Below, piece after piece: positions 6,425 to 9,374 of a DNA stretch of 9,374 nt. Every line of letters begins with the position of its first letter. The first letter of the stretch is position 1. Made by a program: the position numbers and the translations under genes. The notes under the pieces are model-generated. The model did no database searches. It was not told where the DNA came from and worked only from the letters and a program-made list of their open reading frames with translations. The stretch comes from JBBRXJ01 sp038248505. GTDB lineage: Bacteria; Bacteroidota; Bacteroidia; Bacteroidales; JBBRXJ01. The DNA lies in the NCBI GenBank assembly GCA_038248505.1, contig JBBRXJ010000104.1, positions 1-9,374 on the forward strand, in the 5' to 3' direction.

Positions 6425-8764
6425 TTATCTTTTTTTATTTTCTATTGTAATTTTCTCCGATTTTTTCAAAATACAATGAATATTCCCATTTTCTATTATG
6501 CAAGCAGAAGGAATGTTCTTCATATTTATCGAAGCATTTAGAATCAGTTCGCCCCCTTTAAGTGATTCTATTGTGATAAATTCTATCTTTCTGTCTTTTA
6601 TTGTGGCGCTAATTCGAAATGCACCCTCAGCACAAATATTTTTAAAACTAAAATTATTCCAATCGCGCGGAATACTAGGAAGTATATACAAAACAGAGTC
6701 GCGTTGCTGCAATATAATATTGTGAATGGCATCTAATACACCAAAACCAGCATCGAGTTGCATAATTTCTTTGCAGTCTTCTATTGAGGCAATATCATAA
6801 TTTGAAGACTCTGCTGTTGATATACCTTTCATATCTGCATTATGCAATGTACCTCTGCCAGTATTAACAAAATTATTTTGCCAATAATGCAGTTTTGAAA
6901 TTGCTGCATCCGATTGATTAAAACGTGCATGTATAGTGGCGGCCCAAGGTAGGCACCAACCTGTCCATGTTCCCATTCCCTGCAAGCTCCATTGATATAT
7001 GGATGCGCTGACGATATTAAAATGTGTAGTATCAAATGGATTTATAGTGCAGAATGGATATATGGAGGCTAAATGTGAATGATGCCTATGGCTTTCGATC
7101 AGATCCATACCCTCCCAAAATGCAATTCGTTTTGTTTTAAATTCAGGGTATTCTTTAACGCGAGATCCCACAATGGTTGTATAAGCAGGCAAACGCTGAG
7201 AGACATCAACCCAACGTGGATCAACAGGTTTGCTAAGCACTCTAGCCGCTTTTATAAGATCATCAATATTCATGTGCAAAGCGGCTAACTGAAATGATGC
7301 ATCGCGTCCCCATGCATCCATGCGTTTTCCTTTAAATTCAGGGCTAATAGAAATGGGTAAGCTAAATCGCTTTCCTCCTTTTCCATCAGATACTTCTTCT
7401 AGCATGGCGTAATAACCGTTGAACGACGCTTTGAGCAATGGCCAGGCAATATCTCTCAAAATAGAAGTATCCAAAGTATAGCGGTAATTCAACCAAGCAA
7501 GATGTGCCATCCAAGCAGAACAAGCCTGATCAATAATACCCGTCCAAAATATTCCCACAACATTCCCTCTATCATCAACAGCATGTGGCATTAGCAGAGC
7601 GCTATCTGTTTGATAAAACGTATTACCATTTAGTATCATTTGAGGATACCACTGCATAATCATTTTCCATAATGGCATAAAATGTGTAGCCCTATTTGTT
7701 GCCAGCGATGGCAAATAAATCATTTGCTCATTAATATTGAAATGATAATCGTTGCTCCATTTAGGTAATTGATATTCCTCCATGAATGGGCCTTGCAATG
7801 CACAGGCTGCAGCGTGGGGCGGATTACTGCATGCTTGCTTATACAATCCGTAATAATATGCTTCTTGCAACTTTGTATCTGGAATTTTTATTTCAGGTAC
7901 AGAAAGCCAATAATCTTTCCACCACGTATTACGTGCCGTATTTTCTGCTTCTATATTCAGATTTTCAATACACTGAACCACTTGTTTTTTTGGATTTTTA
8001 CCTAAGTCACTTGCAATTAAAAAATGATCATCAATAAAAGTGTATGCAATAGCTAGGCCATCATCGGCAGGTAATGATTGTGTGAAACCGTTAATGTTTT
8101 TATTATTCCAAACATGCGGAGGCTCTACCCCGTTTTTATCTAAAATAACTTTTACCTGTTTGTGATTATACGATGGTATTAAACGAATGTCGCCACCTTG
8201 AATTGTATTTGAAAAATGTATCCAAGCAATTTCATTTTTTACTGATTGTCGTATTATGATTTTTGCTTTTTTGCCATTTAAATTTTCACAAAATATAGTA
8301 ATTTCAGCTTTGTGTAAATCAAGCTCAGCATGCCTTAGCATAAAACCATTTGGTAAACTATATTCCAAACGACCGCCTCCAATTTGGTGGCTGCGTGAAG
8401 GAAAACGATTTTCATCAGATACTTTAAATAAATTTTTTAGCCCTTCATCATCATTTGCATAAAGTAGTTTTTGCACCTGAGTAAAATGCATGGATGCATT
8501 AAAAATGCGACCTCCTCTGTGATCCCAAAAACCAGCATGAGCAATAGTAATGTTAAGCTGACTGTCGGCGCCCCAAATCATTAGGCCTTGAGTGCCATTA
8601 CCTAAAAGTACACCTGTGTGGGTGCGTGGTAGCGGAAAGTCCCAGCTGAGTTTATTTGTATCAGTTTTTGGAGTACATGCTATGATAAAAGCAAAACATA
8701 TAAAGATACTAAGAGATCTTTGGGGGGCTTGGCTAAGGAGCAGTTTTTTAGCCCTAAAACTCAT
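6425..8764 (-). CDS. GH95-family glycoside hydrolase lipoprotein (alpha-L-fucosidase/galactosidase type)
   Basis: This 779-residue exo-glycosidase probably removes terminal alpha-1,2-linked L-fucose (or L-galactose) from oligosaccharides by inversion, in the periplasm or on the cell surface. From the chosen ATG there is a basic N-region, a hydrophobic stretch and the lipobox FIIAC (Cys30). The GH95 N-terminal beta-sandwich follows (about 39-284; TGVLLGNGTQGLMIWGADSQ), then the (alpha/alpha)6 catalytic domain. Expected active-site residues are present: FNINEQM (Asn343 and Asn345, water-activating pair), SISPEF (Glu476, general acid), the family hallmark HRHHSHL (559-565) and MQLDAGFG (Asp671). 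The length is normal for the family. The frame is open a further 46 codons to an ATG at 8902, but that start would bury the signal sequence about 60 residues in, so I prefer 8764. No SusC/SusD genes adjoin it; a GH63-like relic converges on it and an unknown gene lies upstream on the same strand. The specificity is inferred from the family only. Confidence 0.88.
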   Translation of the reverse strand: MSFRAKKLLLSQAPQRSLSIFICFAFIIACTPKTDTNKLSWDFPLPRTHTGVLLGNGTQGLMIWGADSQLNITIAHAGFWDHRGGRIFNASMHFTQVQKLLYANDDEGLKNLFKVSDENRFPSRSHQIGGGRLEYSLPNGFMLRHAELDLHKAEITIFCENLNGKKAKIIIRQSVKNEIAWIHFSNTIQGGDIRLIPSYNHKQVKVILDKNGVEPPHVWNNKNINGFTQSLPADDGLAIAYTFIDDHFLIASDLGKNPKKQVVQCIENLNIEAENTARNTWWKDYWLSVPEIKIPDTKLQEAYYYGLYKQACSNPPHAAACALQGPFMEEYQLPKWSNDYHFNINEQMIYLPSLATNRATHFMPLWKMIMQWYPQMILNGNTFYQTDSALLMPHAVDDRGNVVGIFWTGIIDQACSAWMAHLAWLNYRYTLDTSILRDIAWPLLKASFNGYYAMLEEVSDGKGGKRFSLPISISPEFKGKRMDAWGRDASFQLAALHMNIDDLIKAARVLSKPVDPRWVDVSQRLPAYTTIVGSRVKEYPEFKTKRIAFWEGMDLIESHRHHSHLASIYPFCTINPFDTTHFNIVSASIYQWSLQGMGTWTGWCLPWAATIHARFNQSDAAISKLHYWQNNFVNTGRGTLHNADMKGISTAESSNYDIASIEDCKEIMQLDAGFGVLDAIHNIILQQRDSVLYILPSIPRDWNNFSFKNICAEGAFRISATIKDRKIEFITIESLKGGELILNASINMKNIPSACIIENGNIHCILKKSEKITIENKKR

Positions 8765-8954
8765 TATAAGCCTAAATGTTTGCTCAACCACAAAACGGTC
8801 ATAGAAGCACGATAATAGATTTTTAGCTAAACGGCTTTTATCGCCAATGGAATTATCTATTTGTTTTTTAAAACTGCCGTATTTATTGAGTTTATCTATC
8901 ATTATCTTACTTGTTGTGCGTAACTTTTTTATAGTTGGGAAAAAATAGAATTCA

Positions 8955-8977
8955 TTTTGGGGTCAGATTGTAGTACC
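8955..8977. other. TTTTGGGGTCAG motif, possible transposon-edge remnant
   Basis: The gap between the GH95 gene and the next gene contains TTTTGGGGTCAG followed by ATTGTAGTACC. GGGGTCAG-type sequences are, from memory, frequent beside IS200/REP-associated (Y1) transposase genes in many bacteria. No transposase, matching inverted end or target duplication could be found here, so this is only a hint. Confidence 0.2.
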
Positions 8978-9046
8978 TATTTTGCAATTTTTTGGTATGA
9001 ACGAATGCTTGTGCAAATTGCCAATATGCTTAAATATGAGCAATAG

Positions 9047-9374
9047 CTATTTATAGAACACCTTTACGAAAATTCTTCTTATTTTTCCGTTCTGTTCAAC
9101 GGCTCTTACAACAAGTTTAAGTAAATTATCCTTTTGCTTATAAAAGACTCTTGCCCAAAAATCGCAAATAAAAACGAGATTAGCAACTTTATTTTTTTTT
9201 GTAATTCCGGATAGCGTTTTTTGACTATATTTTGGTTAAAACGCAGTTTTATAATGACATCACCCCCTTTCCCCCATGAGAGATTAAAGTCATTTCCAAT
9301 AAATCTTACGGTTAAATTTTCAAGATTTGATAATCCAGTGAAGAAAAAACTTGAAGTATTTTTTGACGTGCATG
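9047..9374 (-). CDS. 3' end of an unrecognised protein, cut by the window edge, probable frameshift at an A9 tract
   Basis: On the minus strand an open frame enters from the right edge and reads SSFFFTGLSNLENLTVRFIG, then GGDVIIKLRFNQNIVKKRY. It reaches a run of nine A (9200-9192 on the minus strand). Without a shift it continues to TAA at 9108-9106 with a hydrophobic tail (LLISFLFAIFGQ). With one extra A it continues to TAG at 9049-9047, reading KVANLVFICDFWARVFYK and ending GKIRRIFVKVFYK. The shifted frame has the purine-first codon bias of real coding sequence and alternating strand-like hydrophobics, so I prefer it. I do not recognise the family; it looks beta-rich. It is co-directional with the GH95 gene about 280 bases downstream. 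If the shift is genuine, this is a pseudogene or a slippage-dependent gene. Confidence 0.45.

Noticed and set aside
7769..8804. Plus-strand ORFs at 7769-8005, 7786-8037, 8256-8462 and 8592-8804
   Set aside because: All are antisense to the well-supported GH95 gene and have no recognisable motifs.
9042..9051. Perfect palindrome AATAGCTATT as an operator
   Set aside because: It is a ten-base AT-rich palindrome overlapping the stop codon of the rightmost gene; this length is expected by chance and no second copy was found.
1..9374. CRISPR array, tRNA/rRNA genes, toxin-antitoxin or defence operon
   Set aside because: No regularly spaced repeats, no tRNA-like cloverleaf or rRNA sequence, and no defence-type domains were found on either strand.

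Overview
The window is low-GC DNA that looks like a free-living Bacteroidota (Sphingobacteriales/Chitinophagales-like). The reasons are a type IX secretion C-terminal tail, a stand-alone single-domain MnmD, a TPR-TM-SpoIIE phosphatase of the Bacteroidota layout, a Bacteroidota-type N-terminal helical regulator domain, TAnnTTTG-like promoter boxes, and almost no Shine-Dalgarno sequences. No rRNA, tRNA, CRISPR array or intact insertion sequence was seen.

Layout, left to right. Positions 145-861 (+) hold the relic of a LamG-domain protein with a T9SS sorting tail, interrupted by four in-frame stop codons. Positions 998-3271 (-) encode an intact signal peptide/TPR/TM/coiled-coil/PP2C-type phosphatase. 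It is divergent from the intact mnmD at 3372-4040 (+), a tRNA wobble-uridine modification enzyme, across a 100-base promoter region. Positions 4041-4295 (255 bases) show nothing convincing until a promoter-like box and an AAGGAG ribosome binding site just before 4296. From 4296 to 6276 (+) lie two broken genes joined head to tail: a membrane-anchored regulator-like protein frameshifted at an A9 tract and missing its C-terminus, and the C-terminal part of a GH63/MGH1-like glycoside hydrolase missing its N-terminus. They meet near 5415-5420, as expected for a deletion scar. Positions 6425-8764 (-) encode an intact GH95-family lipoprotein (alpha-L-fucosidase/galactosidase type). Positions 9047-9374 (-) carry the C-terminal end of an unrecognised protein, apparently frameshifted at another A9 tract.

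Functionally, two intact genes look like housekeeping or signalling genes (TPR-phosphatase, mnmD). The rest resembles an eroding carbohydrate-use neighbourhood: a GH95 lipoprotein next to remnants of a GH63-like enzyme, a lectin-type protein and a lectin-like membrane regulator. No SusC/SusD pair is visible, so this is not a complete polysaccharide utilisation locus. I did not find a convincing new defence or mobile system. The most unusual signal is the pattern of breakage: frame changes fall on A/T homopolymers, including two A9 tracts that are each one base short of restoring a coherent protein. This could be decay, poly-A slippage or homopolymer sequencing error.
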